A DNA stretch of 11,146 nucleotides, from NCBI GenBank assembly GCA_020024855.1, contig JAHHTB010000056.1, positions 1-11,146 of the forward strand, read 5' to 3'. This document shows, piece by piece, positions 1 through 6,854 of this stretch. The notes beneath the pieces were generated by a model. That model was not told the DNA's origin and did no database searches. It saw nothing but the letters and a program-made list of their open reading frames with translations. Origin of the DNA: Fusobacterium sp. Its GTDB lineage: Bacteria; Fusobacteriota; Fusobacteriia; Fusobacteriales; Fusobacteriaceae. The translations under genes were made by a program, and so were the position numbers. Position 1 is the first letter of the stretch, and every line of letters starts with the position of its first letter.

Positions 1-20
1 AGTTATTATAAAAAACTATT

Positions 21-611
21 TTATTTTAAAATTAAATCAAAAGCACTTTTTAATAATATAGCAGCCATTAAAAAGTTAAAAATCTTATAATATTTATTCA
101 AAAAAATCTGAAACATATTTCCAGCTAATGCCCACACTAAAGCTGCAATAGCTCCTAAAATTGACATACCTAGCACAAAGGCAAAAATAATTGTAGGAGA
201 TTGAGTATAGGGAAGAACAAAAGTTGATATAGAAACTGTACCATACAGAATAACTTTTACATTTATAAACTGAGCTATAAATCCATGAAAAAAAGAAACA
301 TTTTCACTTTTTTCTATATCCTTACTTGGTTTACTTATTAAAATATGTAAGGCTAACCAAAAAATATATCCTGCACCTACATATTTCATTATATGTAAAT
401 ACTTTGGATTTATTTCTCCTATGTATATACAGATTAAACCACACAATAGCATAATTACTGAAAAACCTATACATATTCCCCATAATATATTCTTGCTTTT
501 TTTTAATCCATAGAGTTTTGTTGAGTTAAGAGCCAATATATTATTTGGTCCCGGTGTAAAATTTGTAATCAAAGCATAAGGTAAATAAGCTAAAATTAAA
601 TTAAATTCCAT
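21..611 (-). CDS. LysE/RhtB-family amino-acid exporter, EamB-like
   Basis: This 196-residue, strongly hydrophobic protein has the length and about six membrane segments of the LysE/RhtB exporters, inner-membrane proteins that pump amino acids and related metabolites out of the cell. The family signature TPGPNN lies at residues 19-24, followed by ILAL. The segments QFINVKVILYG (about 113-123) and STFVLPYTQ (about 128-136) resemble E. coli EamB (YfiK), a cysteine/O-acetylserine exporter, as I remember that sequence. The substrate is therefore a guess from similarity. The ATG at 609-611 is preceded by AGGGGG at a spacing of about 6, which supports this start. It lies downstream of the nan operon terminator and has its own promoter, so it is probably a separate transcription unit. 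I see no clear terminator in the 20 bases left after its stop. Confidence 0.85.
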   Translation of the reverse strand: MEFNLILAYLPYALITNFTPGPNNILALNSTKLYGLKKSKNILWGICIGFSVIMLLCGLICIYIGEINPKYLHIMKYVGAGYIFWLALHILISKPSKDIEKSENVSFFHGFIAQFINVKVILYGTVSISTFVLPYTQSPTIIFAFVLGMSILGAIAALVWALAGNMFQIFLNKYYKIFNFLMAAILLKSAFDLILK

Positions 612-648
612 AATTTCCCCCTAAAATTTTAAAATATACTTTAATTTA

Positions 649-667
649 CTAATAACACTATTATTAG
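649..667. promoter_or_regulatory. Dyad over the start point of the exporter promoter
   Basis: A perfect inverted repeat with 7-base arms, CTAATAA and TTATTAG, separated by 5 bases. It starts one base below the -10 box of the exporter promoter and spans the expected start of transcription near 661. This is a position where a repressor could act. The arms are pure A/T apart from one C and one G, so chance is a real alternative in this AT-rich DNA. No regulator gene lies beside it. Confidence 0.35.
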
Positions 668-696
668 AGTATAATACTTTTTTAACCATTTTTCAA
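668..696 (-). promoter_or_regulatory. Promoter of the LysE-family exporter gene
   Basis: Read on the minus strand, TTGAAA (691-696) and TATACT (668-673) are separated by exactly 17 bases, a good match to the sigma70 consensus. The start of transcription would fall near 661, giving a leader of about 50 bases to the ATG at 611. It sits between the nan operon terminator and the exporter, which fits independent expression. Confidence 0.6.
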
Positions 697-743
697 CTTT
701 TTATATTATTTTTTTAATATATTTTACAAAAATATTTAAAAGT

Positions 744-777
744 AAAAAAAGAAAGTGCATTCACACTTTCCTTTTTT
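744..777 (-). terminator. Terminator of the sialic-acid operon
   Basis: A hairpin with a 7-base stem (GAAAGTG 751-757 with CACTTTC 764-770, 6-base loop) is flanked by seven A on the left and six T on the right. Read on the minus strand it is a stem followed by a U-run, 12 bases after the nanE stop codon, so it should end the nan transcript. The A/T flanks make it look bidirectional, but no plus-strand gene precedes it here. Confidence 0.8.
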
Positions 778-788
778 ATTTACTCTCT

Positions 789-1463
789 TTATTTTTCCAT
801 CTCTGTTACAAATTTTCTTGTAATCTGTTGAGGTCTTGTTATAGCCCCACCAACTACAACTGCATAAGCTCCAATCTCAAGAGCCTTTTTAGCTTTCACT
901 GGTGTATCAATATTTCCCTCACCAATAACAGGAATTTTAACTGCCTTTACAACCTTTTCAAGTTCAGTAAGTGGGTCATTTCCCTTAGTATAATCAGTAT
1001 ATCCCACAAGGGTAGTTCCCACAATATCAAAACCTATTTTCTCACAGAAAAGAGCCTCCTCAACACAAGAAATATCAGCCATAAATAATTGGTTTGGATA
1101 TTTTGCTCTCACTTCTTTCATAAGTTCCTCAAGAGTTTTCCCATCTGGTCTTTCTCTTTTAGTTCCATCAATAGCAATAACGTCAACTCCCTCTGCCATA
1201 AGAGCATCAATCTCTTTCACAGTAGGAGTTATATACACATTATTATCTCCATATTGTTCTTTTATAATTCCAATTATAGGAAGATTAACAGTTGTTTTTA
1301 TCTCTTTTATATCAGAAACAGTATTTGCTCTAATACCACTTGCCCCACCAACTAAGGCAGCATAAGCCATTCTTCCCATTATATATGAACTATGTAATGG
1401 CTCATCTGGTAGAGCTTGACAAGAAACAATTAATTTCCCCTTAACACTTTTAAATTTATCCAT
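789..1463 (-). CDS. nanE: N-acetylmannosamine-6-phosphate 2-epimerase
   Basis: NanE converts ManNAc-6-phosphate to GlcNAc-6-phosphate in the cytoplasm, the last dedicated step of sialic-acid breakdown before the NagA/NagB route. The 224-residue length and the whole sequence fit the NanE TIM-barrel family: GKLIVSCQALPDEPLHS near the N-terminus, GASGIRANTV (about 40-49), the GIIK segment and the IGEGNI segment. Lys68 (in GIIKE) and Glu182 (in IGEGN) correspond by motif to the catalytic Lys/Glu pair described for the Clostridium perfringens enzyme. The reading frame extends one codon further to a TTG at 1464-1466, but the ATG at 1461-1463 has GAGGTGA 7 bases upstream and is preferred. It is the last gene of the operon, 36 bases after yhcH and just before the terminator. 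Confidence 0.95.
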   Translation of the reverse strand: MDKFKSVKGKLIVSCQALPDEPLHSSYIMGRMAYAALVGGASGIRANTVSDIKEIKTTVNLPIIGIIKEQYGDNNVYITPTVKEIDALMAEGVDVIAIDGTKRERPDGKTLEELMKEVRAKYPNQLFMADISCVEEALFCEKIGFDIVGTTLVGYTDYTKGNDPLTELEKVVKAVKIPVIGEGNIDTPVKAKKALEIGAYAVVVGGAITRPQQITRKFVTEMEK

Positions 1464-1499
1464 CAAAATCTCACCTCTTTAAAAAATTAAAAACAAGTT

Positions 1500-1955
1500 T
1501 TAAACTAAAACTTTAAATATTACTTTTTTTATCTCTTTCACTTCTCCAACTTTTAAAAGAGCTGCATGAGGCTCTTGTGGGAAAAATATTACAAACTTTT
1601 TAGGATTTAAATAGAAAAGATTTTTTATCTCTCCCTCATAAAGTTCATAATCTCCCTCTTTATCATATTCTTTTGTAATTTTTACCTCATCAAAAGGAAC
1701 AAAACCTAAATTTTCCTCCCCGTCAATTACAATGTGAATATCAATATAGTCTTTATGTCCCTCTAAAAATCCATCTTCCAACTCTTTAGTCATAGGGTTT
1801 TTTGGACAGTTAAAATAAAGATTATCCCCATCAATTACATTTTTTCCAAAAGTTCCATTTTTATATTCTCCACTTAAGATATAGTCTATTGCCTTATCTA
1901 AGTTTTTAGATATTCCTCTGTAATTATTTAAATCTTTAATCTCTCCGTATATCAT
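1500..1955 (-). CDS. yhcH: YhcH/YjgK/YiaL-family protein (NanQ-like sialate anomerase)
   Basis: This 151-residue protein belongs to the YhcH/YjgK/YiaL (DUF386) family, a cupin-like fold of about 150 residues with a metal site. Candidate ligands and active-site residues are visible: Glu65 and His67 in LEGHKDY, His74 in IDIHIV, and Glu128/His130 in PQEPH. The E. coli member in the nan operon, NanQ, speeds interconversion of sialic-acid anomers in the cytoplasm. Lying between nanK and nanE, this copy most likely does the same, though the family also serves other sugars. The ATG at 1953-1955 has AAGGAG 7 bases upstream. The gap to nanK is 45 bases and holds that ribosome binding site and no convincing hairpin. 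Confidence 0.88.
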   Translation of the reverse strand: MIYGEIKDLNNYRGISKNLDKAIDYILSGEYKNGTFGKNVIDGDNLYFNCPKNPMTKELEDGFLEGHKDYIDIHIVIDGEENLGFVPFDEVKITKEYDKEGDYELYEGEIKNLFYLNPKKFVIFFPQEPHAALLKVGEVKEIKKVIFKVLV

Positions 1956-2000
1956 TTTACTACTCCTTGTATATGCCCATAAGCAATATTATTTAAAATT

Positions 2001-2909
2001 TTAATTTATTTTACCTATTTTTTTAAGAAGTAAATACTCTGCTCCTAAAATTCCTGCATTATTTCCAAGCTCTGCAAACTTAATAGTTAAATTTTTTCTA
2101 AAGTTTACACCTAACTTTTCCTCAAGACTTTTGTTAATTTTATCAAGAAGATAATCTCCCTGCTTTGTTACCCCTCCCCCTATAACTACAAGAGGTGGGT
2201 TAAAGATATAGATTAGAGTACTAAGTCCATCTGTAAAATAGTCTACCCAATCTTTTACAATTTCAACAAACACAGGTTCATTAGCCTTTTCTCTATCAAA
2301 AATCTCTTTTCCATTTAAATCTTTTCCTGTTCTTTCCTTTGCCATTCTCACAAGGGCAGTGGCTGAGGCATATCTTTCATAACAACCTCTTTTTCCACAA
2401 AGACACTTCTCACCATTTTTTTCAACTTGAATATGTCCAAACTCACCAGCCACACAAGTATCTCCTCTTAGAATATCACCATTTAAAACAATACCCCCAC
2501 CAATACCTGTTCCTATTGTAAGGCAAACAAAACTATCTTTCCCTCTACCTGCACCAAGCCATTTTTCACCTAAAGCAGCACAGTTTACATCATTTTCTAA
2601 AACTGCTGGAAGATTATATTTTTTCTCAAGTCTTTCAACTAAATTTGTCCCTATCCAACCGGGAATAATTGGATTTCCACCTACTACCTTTCCAATACTT
2701 CCATCTATCTGTCCAGTACCAGACACGGCTATTCCCAAAATATCCTCATGTAGATATTTTTCTACAATGTAAGAAATTTTATCAAATAAAACTTCCACAC
2801 CTTTTTCAGCCTCAGTTTTCATCTCACCACTTTCCAAAATTTTTCCATCAATAGAAAGTAGCCCATACTTTATCATAGTACCACCAATATCAATTCCCAC
2901 TATTTTCAA
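2001..2909 (-). CDS. nanK: ROK-family N-acetylmannosamine kinase
   Basis: NanK phosphorylates ManNAc with ATP at the 6-position in the cytoplasm, supplying NanE. At 302 residues it has the standard ROK layout: phosphate-binding DIGGT (6-11 region), sugar-binding GNPIIPGW (78-85), catalytic Asp107 in ENDVN, ATP-site TIGTGIGGG (131-139), Glu155/His159 in GEFGH, and the ROK zinc motif CLCGKRGC (Cys169, Cys171, Cys176) followed by Glu178. ROK kinases also include glucokinases; the ManNAc assignment rests on the nan context. The start is a TTG at 2907-2909: AAGGTGA ends 5 bases upstream, and the codon in phase before it is a TAA, so no longer start exists. Only 12 bases separate it from the upstream esterase gene, and they contain the ribosome binding site. 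Confidence 0.9.
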   Translation of the reverse strand: MKIVGIDIGGTMIKYGLLSIDGKILESGEMKTEAEKGVEVLFDKISYIVEKYLHEDILGIAVSGTGQIDGSIGKVVGGNPIIPGWIGTNLVERLEKKYNLPAVLENDVNCAALGEKWLGAGRGKDSFVCLTIGTGIGGGIVLNGDILRGDTCVAGEFGHIQVEKNGEKCLCGKRGCYERYASATALVRMAKERTGKDLNGKEIFDREKANEPVFVEIVKDWVDYFTDGLSTLIYIFNPPLVVIGGGVTKQGDYLLDKINKSLEEKLGVNFRKNLTIKFAELGNNAGILGAEYLLLKKIGKIN

Positions 2910-2921
2910 TTACATCACCTT

Positions 2922-3893
2922 TTATTTTAAAAGTTCTAAAGCCCACAAAATATTTTCATCTTGTAAGCCCACAAGCATATCTTCATGTCCATAATCATGG
3001 AAAATCAAATGCTTTTTCTTAGATTTTATCTTGTTATATGTTGCAAATTGAGTTGAGGGTGGACACACCTTATCCATAAGCCCCGTTGTCATCACAACAC
3101 TTCCCTTTATTAAGTGAGCCATATTTTGAATATCAACATAACCTAGATTATTAAAAATCTCATCTTCTCTTTTATGTTGTGGGTCTTTTTTTCTAAAAAA
3201 CTCTTTTATATCCTCATAGGCTGCTCCTGTATCCATATTCCAACATCTATAATAATCACTTAAAAATGGATACACTGCAAAAACACTTTTTATCTTTGGC
3301 TCTAAACTTGAAACTGCAAGGGCAAGTCCACCCCCTTGAGAGTATCCCATTGCCCCAACCTTTGTTTCATCTACAAAATCAAAATCCATAACTATCTTTG
3401 AAAGTCTAACCCCATCTAAAAATACTTTTTTATAGTATAATTCCTTGGGATTAAAAATTCCTCTAGTTAGATTACAATTTCTAAAACCATTTTCTGCTAA
3501 AAAATCATCAGTAGACTCTCCAAGTTGCCCTCTGCAATCCATAGAAAACACTGCTATTTTACAAGCTACATAGGGAAGTTTGTAAGTCCAATCCTTACTA
3601 CAACCACCATATCCATGAAAATCTAATATTGCTGGTATCTTTTCATCTTTTTGTATCCCTTTTGGTTTTAAATATTTCACATGGATAATTGCCTTATTTA
3701 TCCCCTCAAAATACAAATCATAACACTCACAATATGGAGTTTCAAAACTATTTTTTTCTATTTTCAAATTAACAGGAATTTTTTCTAATTCCTCCAAAGC
3801 CTCTTTCCAATATTCATGAAAATCTTTTGGCTTTACACTACTTCCATTATATTCCTCTAATTTTTCTAAAGGCATATCCACTGATAACGGCAT
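2922..3893 (-). CDS. CE7-family acetylesterase (acetyl xylan esterase / cephalosporin-C deacetylase type)
   Basis: This 323-residue alpha/beta hydrolase matches the length and signature motifs of carbohydrate esterase family 7: RGQ (121-123), GYSQGG (183-188) with nucleophile Ser185, Asp274 in LMDKVCPP, and His303 in the GHE motif. The oxyanion region HGYGG is at 93-97. Family members remove acetyl groups from short acetylated sugars and from cephalosporin C in the cytoplasm; no signal peptide is seen here. Inside a sialic-acid operon, the likely but unproven role is deacetylation of O-acetylated sialic acids, the job of the unrelated NanS in E. coli. The ATG at 3891-3893 has AAGGAGG 7 bases upstream. 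It lies 18 bases after siaQM and 12 bases before nanK, so translation is probably coupled. Confidence 0.88.
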   Translation of the reverse strand: MPLSVDMPLEKLEEYNGSSVKPKDFHEYWKEALEELEKIPVNLKIEKNSFETPYCECYDLYFEGINKAIIHVKYLKPKGIQKDEKIPAILDFHGYGGCSKDWTYKLPYVACKIAVFSMDCRGQLGESTDDFLAENGFRNCNLTRGIFNPKELYYKKVFLDGVRLSKIVMDFDFVDETKVGAMGYSQGGGLALAVSSLEPKIKSVFAVYPFLSDYYRCWNMDTGAAYEDIKEFFRKKDPQHKREDEIFNNLGYVDIQNMAHLIKGSVVMTTGLMDKVCPPSTQFATYNKIKSKKKHLIFHDYGHEDMLVGLQDENILWALELLK

Positions 3894-3911
3894 ATTTTTT
3901 CCTCCTTTTTA

Positions 3912-5768
3912 CTACTTACCTAAAATTAAATATGGTAAGAATGTTACTATTTGAGGGAACACAGTTATAAGGACAAGAGTTAAGAATATTGGTATTAAGA
4001 ATGGTAATACCCCTTTTGTAACTGTTGTAACTGACATTTTTCCAACTTGAGCAACTACGAAAAGTGCCATTCCCATAGGTGGTGTTAATATACCTATCAT
4101 CATATTAAGAGTTGTCATAACTCCAAAGAATATTAAATCAATTCCAACTTGACTAGCAACAGGTACTAGCATTGGTAAAACTAAAAACTGTAATGCTAAA
4201 GCATCTATAAACATTCCTAAGAAGAATAATAGAGCATTTATTAATATTAAAACTGTAAATGGAGAGTGAGCATATTTTAAGAATACTGCTGCTATTTTCA
4301 TTGCAACCTGTTCTCTTGCTATCATATCTCCAAAATATGTAACTGCTATTATCATAAGACAAGTAACTCCACTTACTGCCATTGCCTCAATACAATGATT
4401 AAAGAAAGATTTTATAGTAAGTTCTTTATAGATAAATGCACCTAAGAATACTGAATAAGCTGCTGCAACAATAGCTGCCTCTGTCGGAGTAAATTTACCT
4501 GTAAATATTCCACCAATTATTATAACAGGAGTAAGTAAAGCCCAGAAAGAATCTTTAAAACATCTTACTTGCTCCTTAAAAGTTGCTTTTTTAGCTTTTT
4601 TATATCCTCTTTTTTTACAAATTATATAGCACATTATCATAAGAGCTATTGTTGTTAATACCCCTGGCATAAATCCAGCTAGGAATAATTTTGCAATTGA
4701 TTGGTTTGCAATAACTCCATAAATAATCATTGAAATACTTGGTGGAACAAGTGGTCCGATTATACAAGAGGCTGCAGTAATTCCTCCACATAAATCATCA
4801 TCATACCCCTCATCTCTCATGGCTTTTATTTCAAGTTGTCCAAGTCCTCCAGCATCTGCTATTGCTGAACCAGACATTCCAGAGAAAATAAGAGAGGCTG
4901 CAACGTTTACATGAGCCATTCCACCTGTATAGTGTCCAAGTAAGGCTTTTGCAAAATTAAATATTTTTTCTGTTATTCCTCCACCATTCATTAAAATTCC
5001 TGTTAGAATAAAGAATGGAACAGATATTAAACTAAAACTATTTAAGCTATCCACTAATTTTGCTGAGGCAAAAAGTGCCACTTTCCAGTTTGTCATACTA
5101 AAGAATAATATTGTTGAAATCATTAAAGACCAACCAACAGGAATACCAATAACCATTATTACTATCCAAGCTATAATTGCTATAAGCCCTGCATTTTTTG
5201 ATAAATTATAGTAATTTGCTAGGCTTAAAGCTTTAAAAATTTCTGGTTTTACCATAAGTCCTACAAGTATTAAAACGAAAGCCACTATAAATGCTTTTGT
5301 AGGTATCAATACTTTTTTCTCTTTATAGTTGTCTTCATATGCTTGAAAGAAACGAATCATCATTAAAAATGAAATTACATATAGGGCTAAATATAACCAA
5401 CTAGATGAAATCCCTAAAGTTATTATTTTAGACATAGCTTTTTTAGCAACTAAAGTTTTTCCAAACCAACCCATACAAATAATAGATATAAATATTAGTA
5501 TCTGACTAAATGTAAGTATTATCTTTTGTACCATTGGAGAAAAACGATTGTATAAGAAATCTATAAATATGTGTGATTGCTTTCTTATTCCAATACTTAT
5601 TCCTAACATTGCTACCCATACGAATATTAATCTTGATAACTCCTCACTCCAAACTAAAGGACTTCTAAACACTTGTCTAAAAAGTACCTGTAAAACAAGT
5701 ATTATGAAAACACCCATAAAAAGAGCTCCACCTATATACTCTTCTAATTTATCAAATATCTTTTTCAT
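3912..5768 (-). CDS. siaT: Sialic-acid TRAP transporter, fused small and large membrane subunits (SiaQM)
   Basis: This 618-residue inner-membrane protein fuses the small DctQ-type subunit (about 1-145, with WSEELSRLIFVWVAMLG at 40-56) to the large DctM-type subunit (about 190-615). A joining hydrophobic segment lies around 158-175. It is close in length to the Haemophilus influenzae SiaQM fusion (about 616). The large domain carries FSGMSGSAIADAGGLG (295-310) and PPSISMIIYG (342-351), regions linked to sodium binding and transport in TRAP systems. It takes sialic acid from SiaP and imports it with sodium ions. The ATG at 5766-5768 has AAGGTGG about 7 bases upstream, and the stop is TAG. It follows siaP after a 95-base gap containing a strong hairpin. 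Confidence 0.93.
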   Translation of the reverse strand: MKKIFDKLEEYIGGALFMGVFIILVLQVLFRQVFRSPLVWSEELSRLIFVWVAMLGISIGIRKQSHIFIDFLYNRFSPMVQKIILTFSQILIFISIICMGWFGKTLVAKKAMSKIITLGISSSWLYLALYVISFLMMIRFFQAYEDNYKEKKVLIPTKAFIVAFVLILVGLMVKPEIFKALSLANYYNLSKNAGLIAIIAWIVIMVIGIPVGWSLMISTILFFSMTNWKVALFASAKLVDSLNSFSLISVPFFILTGILMNGGGITEKIFNFAKALLGHYTGGMAHVNVAASLIFSGMSGSAIADAGGLGQLEIKAMRDEGYDDDLCGGITAASCIIGPLVPPSISMIIYGVIANQSIAKLFLAGFMPGVLTTIALMIMCYIICKKRGYKKAKKATFKEQVRCFKDSFWALLTPVIIIGGIFTGKFTPTEAAIVAAAYSVFLGAFIYKELTIKSFFNHCIEAMAVSGVTCLMIIAVTYFGDMIAREQVAMKIAAVFLKYAHSPFTVLILINALLFFLGMFIDALALQFLVLPMLVPVASQVGIDLIFFGVMTTLNMMIGILTPPMGMALFVVAQVGKMSVTTVTKGVLPFLIPIFLTLVLITVFPQIVTFLPYLILGK

Positions 5769-5798
5769 TAATTTCCACCTTTTCTTCTTATTTATTTA

Positions 5799-5830
5799 AA
5801 ATTTCTAGTGGCAAATGCCACTAGAAATTT
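5799..5830 (-). promoter_or_regulatory. Strong hairpin between siaP and siaQM
   Basis: The arms 5799-5812 and 5817-5830 form a perfect 14-base stem with a 4-base loop. On the transcribed strand it is followed by TAAATAAATAAG rather than a U-run, so it is not a typical terminator. It lies about 33 bases after the siaP stop and about 18 bases before the siaQM ribosome binding site. It probably stabilises the 3' end of siaP message or reduces read-through, giving much more binding protein than membrane protein. That role is an inference from its position. Confidence 0.75.
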
Positions 5831-5863
5831 AATTTTTTATAAATAGTTTTTTATTATTAATTA

Positions 5864-6850
5864 TTATCTAACAGAATTGATTTCCTCTATTGCTTTTTTA
5901 CCAGCTTCTTTATTTTTATCCATGTATTTATCATATACAGGTTGCATTGCTGCTCTAAATTCATCTAAGTTAGGCTCTGTAACTGTTACTTTGTTTTGTT
6001 TGAAGAACTCTATTAATCCAGCTTCTTCATCTACGAATAGTTTTGTATGATATTTAGCTGCCTCAACTGCTGCATCTCTTACCACTTTTTGTAAATCTTC
6101 TGGTAAACTTTCCATAGTTGATGCTGACATAATATATAATTGGTCATTTAAAATATGATTTGTCATTGCTAAGTATGGTTGTACTTCATAGAATTTCTGA
6201 GCTTTTATTGCTGATAATGGATTTTCTTGTCCATCAACAGAGTTTGTTTGAAGTGCTAAGTAAACTTCTGAGAATGCCATTGGTGTAGGAGCTGCTCCTG
6301 TATATTTAGCATAGTCTAGGTTTGAACTTGCATTAGGCACTCTTAATTTTAAATCTTTCATATCTTTTAAAGAGTTTATTGCTCTATTAGAAGTTGTTTG
6401 TCTAGTTCCATTATATCCTTGAGAAAGAATTAAAACACCTAATTCATTTTCAGCTTTCTCTCTTATACTTTTACCAAATTCAGTTTCAAAAGTAACTTTT
6501 TGTAAGTGACTAAAGTCATTTATCATATATGGTAATGAAAATGCTTCAGCTTCTGGGAAGTAGATATTAAATCTAGCCATTTCTAAGAATCCAAAATCTA
6601 ATACTCCACCAGAGATTTGTTCTAGCATAGAAACGTCATCTCCTAGTTGTCCATTTGGATAAAGTGCTAATTCTATTTTTCCATTTGATTTTTCTTTTAA
6701 CTCTTTAGCAAAAAATTCTGCTGCTTTATATTCATTTTGAGCTGTTCCAGGAGTCATTCCCATTTTTAAATTATACTCTGCTGCAAGTGCTGCTGTTGTC
6801 ATAACTCCAAATAACATTCCTAGTCCTAATACTTTTAAACCTTTTTTCAT
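5864..6850 (-). CDS. siaP: Sialic-acid-binding TRAP periplasmic protein SiaP
   Basis: SiaP captures sialic acid in the periplasm and delivers it to SiaQM. The 328-residue precursor has a signal peptide with Lys2/Lys3, a hydrophobic core and an ALA-A cleavage site after residue 23, so the mature protein starts AEYNLKMG. The sequence closely follows Haemophilus SiaP, including YNGTRQTTSNRAINS (146-160), LKLRVPNA and MAFSEVYLALQTN. Arg150, Arg170, Phe193 and Asn210 correspond to the ligand-binding Arg127, Arg147, Phe170 and Asn187 of mature H. influenzae SiaP; Arg147 grips the carboxylate. A TTG at 6863-6865 would add five residues, but it lies inside the upstream regulator gene. The ATG at 6848-6850 has GGAGGT 7 bases upstream. 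The gap to the regulator stop is only 4 bases, so the binding site overlaps the end of that gene. Confidence 0.96.
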   Translation of the reverse strand: MKKGLKVLGLGMLFGVMTTAALAAEYNLKMGMTPGTAQNEYKAAEFFAKELKEKSNGKIELALYPNGQLGDDVSMLEQISGGVLDFGFLEMARFNIYFPEAEAFSLPYMINDFSHLQKVTFETEFGKSIREKAENELGVLILSQGYNGTRQTTSNRAINSLKDMKDLKLRVPNASSNLDYAKYTGAAPTPMAFSEVYLALQTNSVDGQENPLSAIKAQKFYEVQPYLAMTNHILNDQLYIMSASTMESLPEDLQKVVRDAAVEAAKYHTKLFVDEEAGLIEFFKQNKVTVTEPNLDEFRAAMQPVYDKYMDKNKEAGKKAIEEINSVR

Positions 6851-6854
6851 ATTC

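Noticed and set aside
4153..4362. Small open frames antisense or out of frame inside real genes, such as this one within siaQM
   Set aside because: They lack ribosome binding sites and family motifs and are fully overlapped by well-supported genes.
5799..5840. Hairpin after siaP as a full terminator
   Set aside because: On the transcribed strand it is followed by TAAATAAATAAG, not a U-run, and siaQM downstream has no promoter of its own that I can see.
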